The notes: generated by a model from the sequence alone, not told the origin. A DNA stretch of 64,000 nucleotides from Cryptomeria japonica (GCF_030272615.1 NC_081410.1:123871640-123935639), one strand, 5' to 3'. Positions 21,210 through 33,051 are shown, counted from the first letter of the stretch. Numbers and translations: made by a program.

Positions 21210-24200
21210 TCTCAGCCAGCAGCTCGCTTTGTCCAAACATGTTCCTGGAATTTCACATAGACGGACCTTATCTCATCGAGAGGAGGCATAGGCGGGGTTT
21301 GCATTCGTTGGATCCAATCAACCCTGTTGGTCTTATAATCCTATAGGGCTACGTGGAATTTGCTGGCGCATGTTAAATCATGTGTAGTGTATGCAGCGCC
21401 TTCCTTCCTTAATTGGATCTTCCATAGCAGTTTGAATTCATTGCAGTCCATATTTGGCCTCCATTCACCAACTAACCTTTTAAGGAGATTTGCATAGTCA
21501 TTCCCAATATAGAGTAAAATTGCCTCATTATCCTCCCATCCCTCATTAGTGATGTCTATGATGTCGCGCTTCAATGCCAAGGCTAAGAACCAGCCCTTAA
21601 AAGTATCAAAATCATGTGGCTCAACGATTTACAACTCATTTGGAATCAACGACAGCCCAAAAGAAGGCCTTCATAATTGGAAACAGCTTATCAATTGATG
21701 CTCGTACTCCTTCAATGTTGCTCCTTAGGGCCTTGACTGTTTGGAAAGTCCTCTTTGCATCCCACTCACAATAGACCAAATCACTAATCACCTTGTTTCC
21801 TATCCTTGTAATATCCTCCATCCATTCCCTGGTTTCCTTGGCGATGTCTTGTACACTCAAATTTAGCAGTGGTTTTTTGGGCTAACGCTATAGGAGTAAT
21901 GTAGGCCTCATTCGTGTGCTACAACGGCTTCAACAAGTGGTCTATATAATTCTCAGCTAGGGCACGAGCCTTATATATTTCTCACTCGACAGTCATTCTT
22001 TCTAGTTAGTTTAATATGGTGTCCACAAAATCCTTGAATTCCTCGACCTCCTGTCTTTTAGTTGCTTTTCCCATTGGGATAGACATCACATTGTAATCAG
22101 CCAGGGGAATCTCTTTTGCAGATTTGCCTTCGGGTGGAATAGCAATATGCACCATCCGGTTCTTCTAAGCATCTTTGGTAACCTTGGAGTATGTCCTCGG
22201 TTTCTTCTTCCCTTTAGTTTGCGGCTCTCCTATCCAAGAGAATAGGTAATTCAGGCTTATGGGTGGTCTTGCTATGCCTTTCTTCTGCACTCAGGACTGT
22301 AGCCATGGAGGAGGGGTGGGTTGTCCTGAAGTGACCACTAACTCCTTGCCTTGCTCTCCTGATGCTTTAGCAGATCCACTATCTATTTGTGGCTGATCAG
22401 TCATGTAAAAAGGTTGATTTGGCTCTGTATCCTGATCTTTGCCTATAGCGAGTTCTCTCGAACCTCACTCAGCAATTGTTGAGTGACCTCAATTACCTAT
22501 TGTTCTTCACTTCCATGGAGCTCTTCATTTTTGTTTTCCTCCTCATTCCTTCCAGTGACATCATCATTCTCTCTATCACCCACCTCCTTTTTCTCTTCAT
22601 GTTCGTCACCCTACCCATTTCCCTCCTCTTTGGGCATAATTTCCCCTTAATTTGATTTTAAGGCCCATTCAAATCAATGATCTGTGTCTCTGCCTCTTGC
22701 ACATTAGGCTTTTGGGAATCAGTTGCTTCAACGATAGCAAAATCGATTTGTTGCGTTGGAGGGGTAGGTTGACGCTCTAGTTCAATCACATCCTCTGCTG
22801 GATTAGGATCTTTTGGCAAGGTGGCAGCAGACAACCTCGTTATTGGTATCTTTTCTCGTGCAAGAGCCTCAAGTGGCTGGCTCTTATCCTTCCTAGACCT
22901 CTTTGATGTTCACGTTCCTTTACTAGCCTTTGCCTTCTTTCTCTTCTTTTCAGGCCTTTTCTTAGTCTCTTCTTCCTTTGCAACACTCAATGCCTCTTCC
23001 TCTTCTGATGAGTGAGACTCAAATCTTCCCATCAGGTTGTAAGTGAATTGTTTCCCATCATGGGTCAACACCTGAATCTGTTGATATAGCCAGGCATATG
23101 TAAGTCTCCTAGGACCTTCCATTGTGATTTCTAGGCCAGTAATCGGATCCTAAGACCAATTGATCGAAGGCGGGTGATTCTTTATTGCTTCATAGTCATG
23201 GTATTGCAGGCAATCCCCATAGTCGACAAGCTGATCCAGGACTTGGGCATACTCAAAAGTCCCCATTTGATGCACATTAAGCCTTGAGTATTCTTGCTGG
23301 CGAACCTCAAAGTCATCCATGCAGCTTGCCCAATAATCCTCTATATTCATTTTGTGCTTATAATGCTTGCCATAAGCCTTCCTTCCTAATCCAGTAGGGT
23401 CAAAGCTCTTCCTGAAGGGGTGCTCTTGTAGGCAATAGGATGCTAGCTCCTCATTTGATTGCTTAGCCTATGCAGGAGTTTTAAAATATACATCTTTGTC
23501 CCCAATGACCATTGGCAACGTGACTCCTGACATCTTCCTGTCCCTAAGGACTTGCCCAGCTACACGTGCTTGCCTAGCAACCTCCAAGAGAATCATCCTA
23601 TCCGTAGGGTACCGTGGGAGCCTGTAAGGAGAGCCTTTGAAACCTGAGATTCTTAAGTAGGAGAATCGGGAAATTGGATGAACCACGTTTCGTACTTCCA
23701 TATCAATGCAATGGCCTATTTAGATAGCATTTGATGCAATTCTTCTTGCACTGTCCAGACCATCCGCATGGTGAATGCATCATTCATGCATTCATATTGG
23801 CCCATTGCATAGGCTATGTTGTTCTTCTCCCTCTAACTTATGTTGTAGTAATGTAGTTGAGGGTAACAGTCATACACTTTCATCTGGTCTGGCCCATTTC
23901 CAATGTCTCCCAAGCAAATCAACCCTGGCAATCTAGGATGTCTTGCAAACATGTATACCAAATAGGAGGACATTGTGAACTATTTCTTCTCGGCGAGTTG
24001 GACTAGCTGGGCATGGATGTTATCATTGATGATTCAAGCCTAGTCAAACTTGACCTTTCCTATGAAGACCTCTTCCGCAAAGTAAAACATCCATTCCTCA
24101 AACATATTGGAGTGAGGGAGTCCCATGACTCGGCTGAGTAAAGTGATCATGTCTCCGTACTCTTGACTGGACTTGCTCCTGTAGACCTTTTTGAGGATCC

Positions 24201-24743
24201 TAGTGCTAGGGGCTCTCTTCTCCTTAAACCAATTTTCATTGATCTTCCCTTTGCACTTATTGGGACTAGTGTCATATATAGCTTGAGCTTCTTCCATTGT
24301 TACCACAATTGCATCCTCGTGGAATGGGATGTCGAAGGCTTCTCCAATAGCCTCTAGGGTGAAATCAGCTATTACTGTCCCGTTTGCAAGTACCACCTTG
24401 TTGTCTGGCTAATAGTGCTTGGAGCTCTCTACAACAAGCTCATAATTTTGGATAGCCTGTGGGAAACCTGCTTCCTGCACAATTCCACTTTCTACCATCC
24501 TTTTTGCTTTCCCGTAGGCATTAGCAGCATATACCTTGTCTCTAAAATGTTGAATATCAACTTGTCCAAAATTAGTGTGCCCTACATTCTCCCAGTTACT
24601 TTGGACCTTTGGACCTTTGATTCCCATATCACTCCTTGATATCGATACTTCATCCTTTGCAAATTGTGGGGGTTATCGGCATTAGATGCTTGGGATGTCC
24701 CTAGTGTGTTGGGTGCCTTTGAGGATTCTGCCACCTTGGGAGG
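21210..24743 (-). pseudogene. long decayed ORF of a plant retroelement, unknown family
   Basis: The minus-strand start at 24743 gives MPPKVAESSKAP. Segments then follow in order: VGHTNFGQVDIQHFRDKVY, FTLEAIGEAFDIPFHEDAI, ITLLSRVMGLPHSNMFEEW, SSYLVYMFARHPRLPGLI, VYDCYPQLHYYNI, YRLPRYPTDRMILLEVARQ, and EDYWASCMDDFEVRQQEYSRL. A Lys/Glu-rich stretch (to 22910), a coiled-coil-like stretch (21860-21640) and GWFLALALKRDIIDITNEGW follow. Many stops are TAG or TGA at likely Gln or Trp positions. No RT, protease or zinc knuckle is seen. The F-T-L-E-A-I...I-P pattern recalls the putative plant transposon protein domain, but this is a guess. Confidence 0.65.
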
Positions 24744-24749
24744 CATCTA

Positions 24750-25340
24750 GCCTGCACACCAGGATGCGAATTACGAGGCGGATTTAAAAGCATAAACGTG
24801 GTTAGCGGTTCCCAACAATGGCATTAGTAGCAAAAATAACCAGCATAACGACTATAAAGTAGCATGATGGTGAGAATTTGAAAAGTTGCTTTAACTCGCT
24901 GTCCTAGTTTTTCAAATCTTGCTACGTGGCTGGAAATTGTGACTCTGCATGGTTTAGTTTTGAAAATTCTGCTGATTTGGGTGTATTTGCAGTTTGGGCA
25001 CTGTTTACTCAAGGTATTCTAAGTTTTAACTTTGTTTATCAAACATAGGGCGATTTTTAGCATTTGGGAGTCTTTTTGGGCAAAGTTTTGAAGTTTTCAC
25101 TTCTGGTTGTATTTGTAAATGATGTTCAATTTACATTCAATATGCAAGTTATATTCTTGTTGATATTATCTTGTTCTATGTATTACTGATTTAAAATATA
25201 AATCTGACTATCTTCTTTTGGTATATATAGCAATTTGGGTACAATCAAGCAATGCCTTGACCGGTCATGTCTTTTAGACATGGCCAATCAAGACATTACT
25301 TGATCGTGCCCCTTCGCTAATCATAATAATAATACACAGT
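24750..25340. other. leader-like region upstream of the decayed ORF
   Basis: This would be the 5' leader of the minus-strand element. The minus strand reads TGCCATTGTTGGGAACC near 24812-24828, but I cannot match it to a known primer-binding site. No gene is seen. Confidence 0.3.
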
Positions 25341-25350
25341 GTTTATTTAC

Positions 25351-25525
25351 CAACCGATACCAATCGGTGTATGCTTATATTAACACCTGATAACAATCGG
25401 CGTATGCTTGTCTTAACACCCGATAACAATCGGTGTATGTTTATTCTGCCACTCAATATTAATCGGTGTATCACTCGATATCAATCAGTGCAAACATATG
25501 TTAACATCGATACTAATCGATGTTT
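25351..25525. repeat. minisatellite of palindromic ACCGAT...ATCGGT units
   Basis: Six units start near 25351, 25384, 25417, 25450, 25473 and 25504. Each holds a near-palindrome of the form CCGATAxCAATCGG followed by TGTATG. Spacing is about 33 bp for the first units, then irregular. Related CCGAT words continue to about 25650. Confidence 0.75.
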
Positions 25526-25529
25526 GGTT

Positions 25530-28139
25530 GACCCGATAATTGTTTGTTAATCATTAAATAAGTTAACCGATATAAATAGGATTGCAATGGTTAACCCGAT
25601 TTAATAATTGGTGAACACAAATAATGTAACTGATATTAAATCGGGATTCTACACTATAGAATGATAATCGACAGTTAAACATTTTGATCGAACTAATTAG
25701 ATTGATCATATACAAATGAAGAATGGTTTATCAAATGAAGGCTTGAAGTTATTCATCATAATTATCGATAGGATAAATGATTGAATGATAGACTTCATTT
25801 ATCTCTCATTCAATCATTTATCTTACCGAAGCTATCATGCATTAACAGTATTTCTTGAAATTTTCCTAGGTTTGAAAGTTTTCAAAGTGTGATTATGGGC
25901 TCATGTTTTAAAATGGACAACGTTTGCCCTAACCAGGGTTTGATCTTAGTTTTCATTTTAAATGGAAATTTTAAAAGTATCAATCATATGCAAACCTAGG
26001 GCTAAACATTTTCATTTAAGCTTTACTAACACACTTTTATCCACTGTTTAAGAGAAATACTTGGGTACGTATTCTTGTAATGTCAACCAAATTGTCCCCG
26101 CTTGCTCCCTTTCTTTCTTTATTTATTTTCAGCTTGGCGACTTTGATCCTGAATGGGTTCTGAAATGACAATCTATTCTTTACGCGAGGTTTCTTTTTGT
26201 GTGTTGGTGATTGAAGAGAATAGGCGAGCCCTTGACCCTTTTCAATCTCTTCCCAACACGTGCGAGGCGATTTTTTGGCGATTGGGGAGAGATGCACAAA
26301 AACCCTTTTTCTTCCTTTCGAATTTTACAGCCTTGCCATGAGCTGTCACGGTAAGGGAGGTTTTCAGCGATTTCATCTAGTTGTGCGAAATAATTTTGAA
26401 AGGGCTCTCTTCCTTTTTTCTTCACTTTGACTTGCCTTAGAATTGGTGGTTGGGAGAAAATTTCAGTTTCGCTTGGCGAAAATGTAAAATGCATCACCTT
26501 CTTTTAAAACAAAGTCCCCTTTATTCTTTTAATGTGTTACTTGGCCAACAAAGGGAAATTTTCGGCTTTGAAAGAAAAAAGGGTGAAACTTTTAAAAGCA
26601 CTTCCTTTTTATTTCTCTTTTTGCCTTTTGCGATTTAAAGGAAGAAGTTCGGCTTCACAAGGATAAAGTGGAACTTTGCTAGGGAGAAATATAAAATGCT
26701 TCCAAACTTTTTGCCTTATTTTTCCTTTATTTTCCCTTGTAATTGACTGGTCACTTTGCCAGTTTAAGATAAAGTTCGGCATTCCAGGGAAGAAACATAA
26801 AGTATTCTAAAACGTTTTTCCTTCTTTTCCCTTCTTTGCTGACTTGTTACTTTGCCCACCTAAGGAAGAAGTTAGGCGCCTTAGGATTAAAGTGTAGGAA
26901 AAATCCATGCACTTAATTTTAGTGTTTTCCTCTGAATTTTTCTTCCCTTTGCCTGAAGCTTGTCTTGCATTTGGTGCTTACCAGGACACTCTAAGGAAAA
27001 CGGCCTCTAGATTTTGGACTTTGATAGAAATTTGAACCCTTAGCCTGCACGACACTCCAAGTCATACAACATCTTGCAGTTACTTCCTCCCTCCTCATGC
27101 TACTCTGCCAATCTAGACAAAAGTCCTATTCGGGGCCTTAACGAGGCGAAAAATGAAAGGGTGTCCCTGTCGGCGATGGGGAGTGTGTGCAAGGCACAAG
27201 AATACCCCTACAACATTTTGTGTGTCTTGCTAATGCCTTCCAGAGATTCAGAATGGCATCACCTCAATCTGTGTGCTACATCTTTACCTTCTCGTTTGAT
27301 CATGATCACATCTTCAATCTGTGCTTCACACTCCCTCTGAATCCAACGCCACACTGTTGCCTCTTGGTGCCATTCATCCTATGAAGACAAGCAAATGCAA
27401 GAGCAATCACTCATTCATTTAATTGCCTTTTAAAATGTTTTCCTTTCGATATTATTCTTGGGGATATCAAGGGAAAGAAAATACAAATAAGTGACATCTT
27501 ATTTTGCCGTACTTGACTTCTTTGGCATAGTCACTTAAACACTGTGCTTCTTTTCAGTATAATTTTTGGCACTTTAGGAGGCTAGAAGGGCATGATATCA
27601 CTTGGCCTCCTTCCAACATTGTCTTTTAACATTTTAAAGATGAAGTTCGGACATAATATCGGCTTTATAAAATGCGACGGCAAGAACATAATACATTAAA
27701 ATGCTCAAACCCTATATCTTTTTTTTTTGCTCTTTAAACATTCAACACTTTTATGGGGCTTCTTTTCGGTCCATGAGAAAAGATAAGGAAAAACATATAA
27801 TTTCGTCAAACATGAATTCACCAAAAATATATCATGCCAAAGAGAGAGAAAAAAAAGATTCGTTGAACTCTCTATTTCACCCTTTTTTATCATCACATTG
27901 TCACCCTTTGGGGGTTTTATCAGCTCAACAAAGGCGATGACATACCAAAACTTGTGATTTCATTTTAAGAAGAGAACACGAAACTTGATTTTTTTTAGTT
28001 TGGATTTCAAGTATTGACCTCTTTAGCATTTTTCACGAGCTTAGAAGGTGCGATAAAAATGACTTTGGCAATTTTCTCTTGCCTCAAAACCTTCGACCTT
28101 TTTTCTTATTTCTTTTAAGTGTAATTTCAGGGGTCTAAG
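25530..28139. other. noncoding, with degenerate repeats
   Basis: No gene is recognised. A 17-bp perfect inverted repeat lies at 25772-25822. Between about 26560 and 26900 a unit of roughly 115 bp recurs two or three times in degenerate form (AAGTTCGGC, GGGAAGAAA-CATAAA, CTTTGCC words). It may be an intron or upstream region of ETFQO. Confidence 0.4.
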
Positions 28140-28400
28140 TGTGTGAAGTGATGATTTCATGCGTGAGCCTTTGAAAGTTTCACTTTTATACATGAGGTAG
28201 TGAAAGTTATACTTTTATTCATGAGCATGTGAAAGGTCCCCTTTCTTACATGACCACCTCAAAACCCCTTAATTTTATGTGACAAGGGTGAAAGCCCTAA
28301 ATCTTACACAAACATGCAACATACTTGAAACCTTACATGAGAGCCTCAAAACTCCGATTTTGCACATGGCAATGATGAAACTATGATTTTTTGTACAAGG
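28140..28400. repeat. degenerate short tandem repeat, about 28-30 bp
   Basis: The word TACATGA or a variant recurs at about 28191, 28220, 28247, 28282, 28312, 28338 and 28364, with GAAA/CAAAAC and C-T-T words between. The array is old. Confidence 0.5.
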
Positions 28401-28822
28401 GTATGATGAGGGCTATGTTGCGATTTTGACAACGCAAGGAGAAAGTTCAGTATTTAGTGCATGGGGTAATTTGAAGTTTAAGTGTTTGAATCAAAATGCA
28501 AGAAGTGCATAATCCTTGTGTGAGTACGGAATTCTTTTTTGAGAAATTGTTGAGTGAAAGAGCAAAATTTTCAAAAACAACAAAAAATTTGAATCATAAG
28601 GTAATACAAAATTACAAATATTAGATGTCTTAATTATTCTGTAATAAAAAATAGTATGAACCAAAGTGTTTCAAATATATGAATCTTAAGGTAATACAAA
28701 TGAGTTCATTTGGTTCTTAAAGTCAAGTTTATGGCAACATTATGTGGTTGACATGGTGTTCGTGTTTAGAGAGTTGAAATATATTGGGACCTTTGCTTCA
28801 ATTTTTTATATGGGTATTGCAG

Positions 28823-28915
28823 AAATTTAAGCAACATCCTCTAATCAAGCCAGTACTGGAAGGAGGAAAAGTTGTTCAGTATGGTGCTCGCAGCTTGAAT
28901 GAAGGCGGGTTTCAG
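28823..28915 (+). CDS. ETFQO: ETFQO exon (electron-transfer flavoprotein:ubiquinone oxidoreductase)
   Basis: This 93-bp exon is bounded by TTGCAG and GTATTG and encodes 31 residues, from [15 protein letters not shown] to [12 protein letters not shown]. That is the conserved segment of ETFQO seen in plants and animals (human ETFDH has YGARALNEGGFQ). ETFQO is an inner-mitochondrial-membrane FAD and 4Fe-4S enzyme that passes electrons from ETF to ubiquinone during branched-chain amino acid and lysine breakdown. The frame is intact. Exons before it were not found in the window and should lie upstream or beyond large introns. Confidence 0.93.
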
Positions 28916-29039
28916 GTATTGTAGGGCACACTTGAAAGAAAAGATGTATATTTTTCACCAGGGGATGAGTTATTCTTTTGAGATCTGAAGTATCTTAAGA
29001 GTCTTGGATAAGTTGTTTTTCTTAATATTATGATTGCAG

Positions 29040-29142
29040 TCAATTCCAAAGCCTGTTTTTCCTGGAGGAGCGCTAATAGGATGTTCAGCTGGCTTTCTCA
29101 ATGTTCCTAAAATCAAAGGCACTCATGCAGCTATGAAGTCAG
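29040..29142 (+). CDS. ETFQO: ETFQO exon, next in order
   Basis: This 103-bp exon follows a 124-bp intron with GT and AG ends and continues the protein in phase: [34 protein letters not shown]. The last Gly codon is split by a GTACAA donor. The segment belongs to the FAD/quinone-binding part of ETFQO. The next exon (usually starting with a MLAAEAAF-like sequence) was not found before the window end. The following intron is therefore very long and filled with the elements listed to the right, or this is a gene fragment. Intact coding and splice sites favour a working gene or a young duplicate. Confidence 0.93.
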
Positions 29143-29747
29143 GTACAATTTTATATTATTGTGTTTTCCTTGGGCCATCTGTAAGCTGGAAAAATCTAAA
29201 CAAAAACAAATGAATCTGTAAAAGAATAAAAGATGGATGGAATTATATATTGATCCTATGTTAATGATCTAGGTTATCAAAGCACCAATATGCATTTAAC
29301 AATTTTGTTTTTGGAGTACTCGGCATATCATAACAGACTGTAAAATCAATCAGAGGGCTAATACAAAGGTGCTAACATGTTTCTTCTTAGATAATTTGGT
29401 GTGGGTTCTATATGGGCCCACTCCCTTGAAAACATTATTGGCCGTTACACTAATATCCCTTTCAATCCATATGATACTATGAAGTTTTTGAAAGGCATTA
29501 AAACAGCACAACCTACTTATCAGCCAGCATGTAATATACACCTTTTTTTTTTATCTGAATGCTTGTAGATGTTTGAATGAACACAACACAGGATAGATAT
29601 TGCAGATATGATAATATGGAAGCAAGGAAATAACAGAAATGAATACAGGAATCTTTAAAATGAAATAAAACCCTTAACTGGAATATTTTCAGATTTGTTT
29701 TCAGGATTTGTATTACAAAAATCATCAAAATGAGCGCTAACCAGATG
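29143..29747. other. putative ETFQO intron, start
   Basis: AT-rich, no frame of note. It lies between the exon donor and the left target duplication of the hAT element. Confidence 0.45.
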
Positions 29748-29755
29748 ATCCAAAT

Positions 29756-30841
29756 CAAAGAAACGGTACTCAGACTCGGCTTGGGCTCGGCAAGGCCGAC
29801 TCGGACTCGGACTCGGGACTCAGCGTCAGACTCGGCTCCAGACTCGGCTGGACTCGGGAAAGTGAAAAACTCAAGAAATTTAGAGATTTTTAAAGATTTA
29901 AAACTTGTTTCAGGCACCCTTTATTGAATACACCTTAAAGACACAATAACATCATCAAACTCGGCTCATTTGATTACATACACAAGTATATATCAATCAC
30001 ATAAGCATAAACGCAAATTGTAGCTGAAGGAAATAACAAACATAGATATATAAATATTGTCAAATGTATACAATATTACAAAACTCATGGAATAAAAAAT
30101 CCATGTCATCATATGATCATCATCAAATGTTTCATACAAATACCAAAGGTAAATACAACTACAAGCCTATGGCTCAGAGGAGCCTGCACCCTCCGGCCCC
30201 GACCCCCTGCGAAAGGCGTCTAAGGTAGGTCCTGGATGATTCAACAGCCATAGCCGCTCCCTGTGACACCATGCCATGCTCACCAACATCAGGAACATCC
30301 ATGTCACTATCTGCCTCTAAATCTCTTGTTTGTGCTCGTGCCCTCCGCTCCTCCTCTGCCATGGCTACAGTCTCAGCCTCTATATCTACTTGGTCGATCC
30401 AATCAGTGTCAGACTCGGAGCTTAAATTTTCCCTACTTCTATCGACGCTGTTTCCTCCCATATTTTTCGACGGGGGTTTGGGGGCAGCGCCCCCAAGGTG
30501 GGGTCAAGGGTCAAGGTGTCGGGTGCTATTTTTCTATTGGCTGACATGTTGTAACCCTAATTTTTCTCATTCTCAGGCGAAGGTTGTAGTGAACAAAGAC
30601 AATACCATTCATTTAAAAAAAACTTTTTAAAATGTATTTTTTTTGTCATTTTACTAACCCAGCCAGTAGCCGAGTTTGAGGCTTGGGACTCGCCGAGTTT
30701 GGCGAGTTTGAGCCAAACTCGCCAACTCGGTGAGTCTGGTGAGTTTGCTCGCCAGACTCGGACGAGTCCGAGTCCGAGCCCCATAGACTCGACGAGCATG
30801 ACTCGGACTGACGGTGAGTCCGGGCGAGTCCTGTTTCTTTG
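29756..30841 (-). mobile_element. non-autonomous hAT transposon with perfect 8-bp TSD
   Basis: The 1086-bp element is flanked by ATCCAAAT on both sides (29748-29755 and 30842-30849). Its ends are CAAAGAAAC and GTTTCTTTG, a perfect 9-bp inverted repeat. About 90 bp at the left and 180 bp at the right are packed with ACTCGG/CCGAGT and GACTCG words. The minus strand has a 95-codon frame (30174-30461), acidic and Arg-rich, resembling only the variable tail of a hAT transposase. It shares with the element at 16760 the block GTCGAAAAATATGGG and its GGGGGCGCTGCCCCC neighbour. Confidence 0.93.
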
Positions 30842-30849
30842 ATCCAAAT

Positions 30850-31640
30850 ACATTTAAATCATAAAGCCAACATACCCATTTTCTGCAAATACAATATGAA
30901 CTTACTATTGAGTAAAATCAGCAAATTGGAAGCACCTAACTTGGATGCCACACCTCCAGGGTAGATCTTTTTCATAAAATGAATAACAATCAGCAAGAAA
31001 GACCTAGATGTCACAAAATTAACAGCGGAGCCTTCCAATAAGGACACCGAGCCTCAAACTTCCATTGCCTATCACAAGCTTGTACAGCCAGTGAGGTAAT
31101 GATGGCAGTCAGCTATGGGAAAGAAACAACAATGAAATCTTAAATGAAAATCTGCTCTTCTTGATCTGTTCTTGAATCTTCTATTATCACTAGTAAATAA
31201 TCTTAGGATAAAGCCTAGATGTGATTCTTGAATGAAACCACCAATAAATTGTCCTGGTCAGATCTTTCACTAACAAAGAAGATATTTTCTGGAAGGGTTT
31301 TTGTCTTCACAAAGCCACAGGATGAACAATTTCAATCCAGCAGAGTTCTGTTATCAAATATCAGTCCAGCATAATGAAAAATCAGCTCAAAAACCCAATA
31401 TATTTTTCCAGAGGTCCACACCCTTTTTTAGAGTTTTGTAGTTCTAATTTATTTTAAAATTACCTTATGACTCCCAACATTGGGGACCACTTCTAAAAGA
31501 ACATTTTATTTAATATTTGAAAAAAACCTTATATCACTTTGGGCACCCACTTAGTCATTTCAATAAATTAAATAATGCTAAAATTAAGTATTTAATTTAA
31601 CTGCCAAGATATTATCATCACATGTATAGATTGCATACTT
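30850..31640. other. putative ETFQO intron, no gene seen
   Basis: AT-rich sequence without recognisable coding or repeat structure. Confidence 0.4.
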
Positions 31641-32240
31641 AGACTCAGAGAGTACTCAGGAAGCCCAAATTTTTTGACTCGGCGAAAACTTGGCAAAGAG
31701 TTGGCAACTTCAAAAGTACTGAATTTGCTTAGAACACTTTTTTTTTTGTTTTTGCAAAATATATAATTAATATATCTTTTTGCCTGTATATCATAACTAA
31801 TAACCATAGTTTACATAATAGTTAATAAAAACCTGTATAGTGTAAGAGTTAATAATAAATTTTGGTTAATAGTTAAAATAGTGAAATTATATGAATTATT
31901 AATTTATACATATATAGGCCTAATTTAAACTTATTGATTTAATAACTTTTTATGTAGATTTAATGCCATTGCTGCATTGCATCTAGGGTTTTGAAGGAAA
32001 AAACTCATTAAAATCGTTCTAAAATCATGCTAAAACTGCATTAAAATCATGTTTAAACTTGCAGATAGCTTTTTCCAGGGTTTTCTGTGAGTTTAAATGA
32101 CTTTTTTCAAGCATTTTTCGCAAGTTAAAGGGTGAGGTTTGTGGTGGTAAGATGCGTGAGTTAATCCACGAGTCACTTGTTGGGTCAAAAAAGCTGCGAG
32201 TACTCACAAACTTGACTTTTACTTGCTGGGTCTGTAAACC
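31640..32240. mobile_element. possible small hAT-like element, ends uncertain
   Basis: The left side (TTAGACTCAG...GAGTACTC...TTTGACTCGGCG) and the right side (GCGAGTACTCAC...TTGCTGGGTCTG) resemble the inverted, ACTCGG-rich ends of the two proven hAT copies. No 8-bp duplication could be found, so the limits are approximate. There is no coding content. Confidence 0.4.
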
Positions 32241-32671
32241 GTGATTAAATGCATTTACTGACATACCCAAAATATAAATTCTGCCAAGTGGCCAAGTCAT
32301 TATCTAACTTGTCACTTACCAAAAATAGTAAATACTATCAAATTGTCTGAACTCCTTCCAGAAAAGGTCATAATGCAAATCTCAACCGACTGAGCTCAAT
32401 GCAAAACCTGTCATTGGCAATCTTAAGTAGACTGAATGGTCACCTTGAGTTCCCTAATCCCATCTCATTAGCCTACGTGAATCGACTGAATAGGCTAATT
32501 GACACCAATCTTATACTGCTTAGGAACATTACACAACATTACTCTATGTTCTAAATATTTCTTGTGTTCAGCTCAAAATATACCCTCCCTAAAATGATGA
32601 TGTTATGAATACACTAGAGATTTCAAGATTCTTGTTTCTTAATGCAGCCCTTAAATTCTCCACCATCATAG
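32240..32671. other. left flank of family G copy 2
   Basis: Noncoding flank that ends with CATAG (32667-32671), the left target duplication. It continues at 44097 on the other side of the element. Confidence 0.5.
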
Positions 32672-33014
32672 GGTTAGGGGTAAAAACGTATGTTAGTATG
32701 AATAATAATTATAAGTGTGTTATGTGTGTTTATGTTTTGCTATTGCCAAGAGTCTCCCATCGGGTAGTTGGGAGTTGGTGACGGTTGGCAACTTGGCCAA
32801 CCGTCGGGTCTATATATTGTTTGGTTGGAGCCTTGGCAGGGGGATCATGTATGAACCATTGGAGACATTGGAATAAAGATATAACTTTCTGGTCTGATTA
32901 TTATCATCTGTCATTCGTGTTATGATGTACAATTATTCTATTCTATGAATGCTTAGTATATGCAGGTACAACTGGGTTATTGATTATCCACCACTATACC
33001 TTTAGGACTAAACA
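32672..33014 (+). repeat. family G 5' LTR (copy 2)
   Basis: The first base is G in place of the T at the matching 3' LTR position; the target duplication proves this is the true start. A TATA box (TATATATT, 32811-32818), a 10-bp inverted repeat just before it (32780-32805) and AATAAA (32872-32877) mark U3, R and polyadenylation signals. Confidence 0.96.
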
Positions 33015-33017
33015 TTT

Positions 33018-33030
33018 TGGCGCCGTTGCC
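33018..33030 (+). promoter_or_regulatory. primer-binding site, tRNA-Asp type
   Basis: TGGCGCCGTTGCC begins three bases after the LTR and is complementary to the 3' end of plant tRNA-Asp (GGCAACGGCGCCA). The match stops after 13 bases. Confidence 0.85.
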
Positions 33031-33051
33031 TGAACGAACCTAGAGATAACC

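Noticed and set aside
26040-27700. Protein-coding gene in the T-rich stretch
   Set aside because: Frames are short, overlap on both strands and show no domain; the repeats explain the composition.
31640-32240. Third proven hAT element
   Set aside because: The ends look similar but no 8-bp duplication was found, so it stays a candidate.
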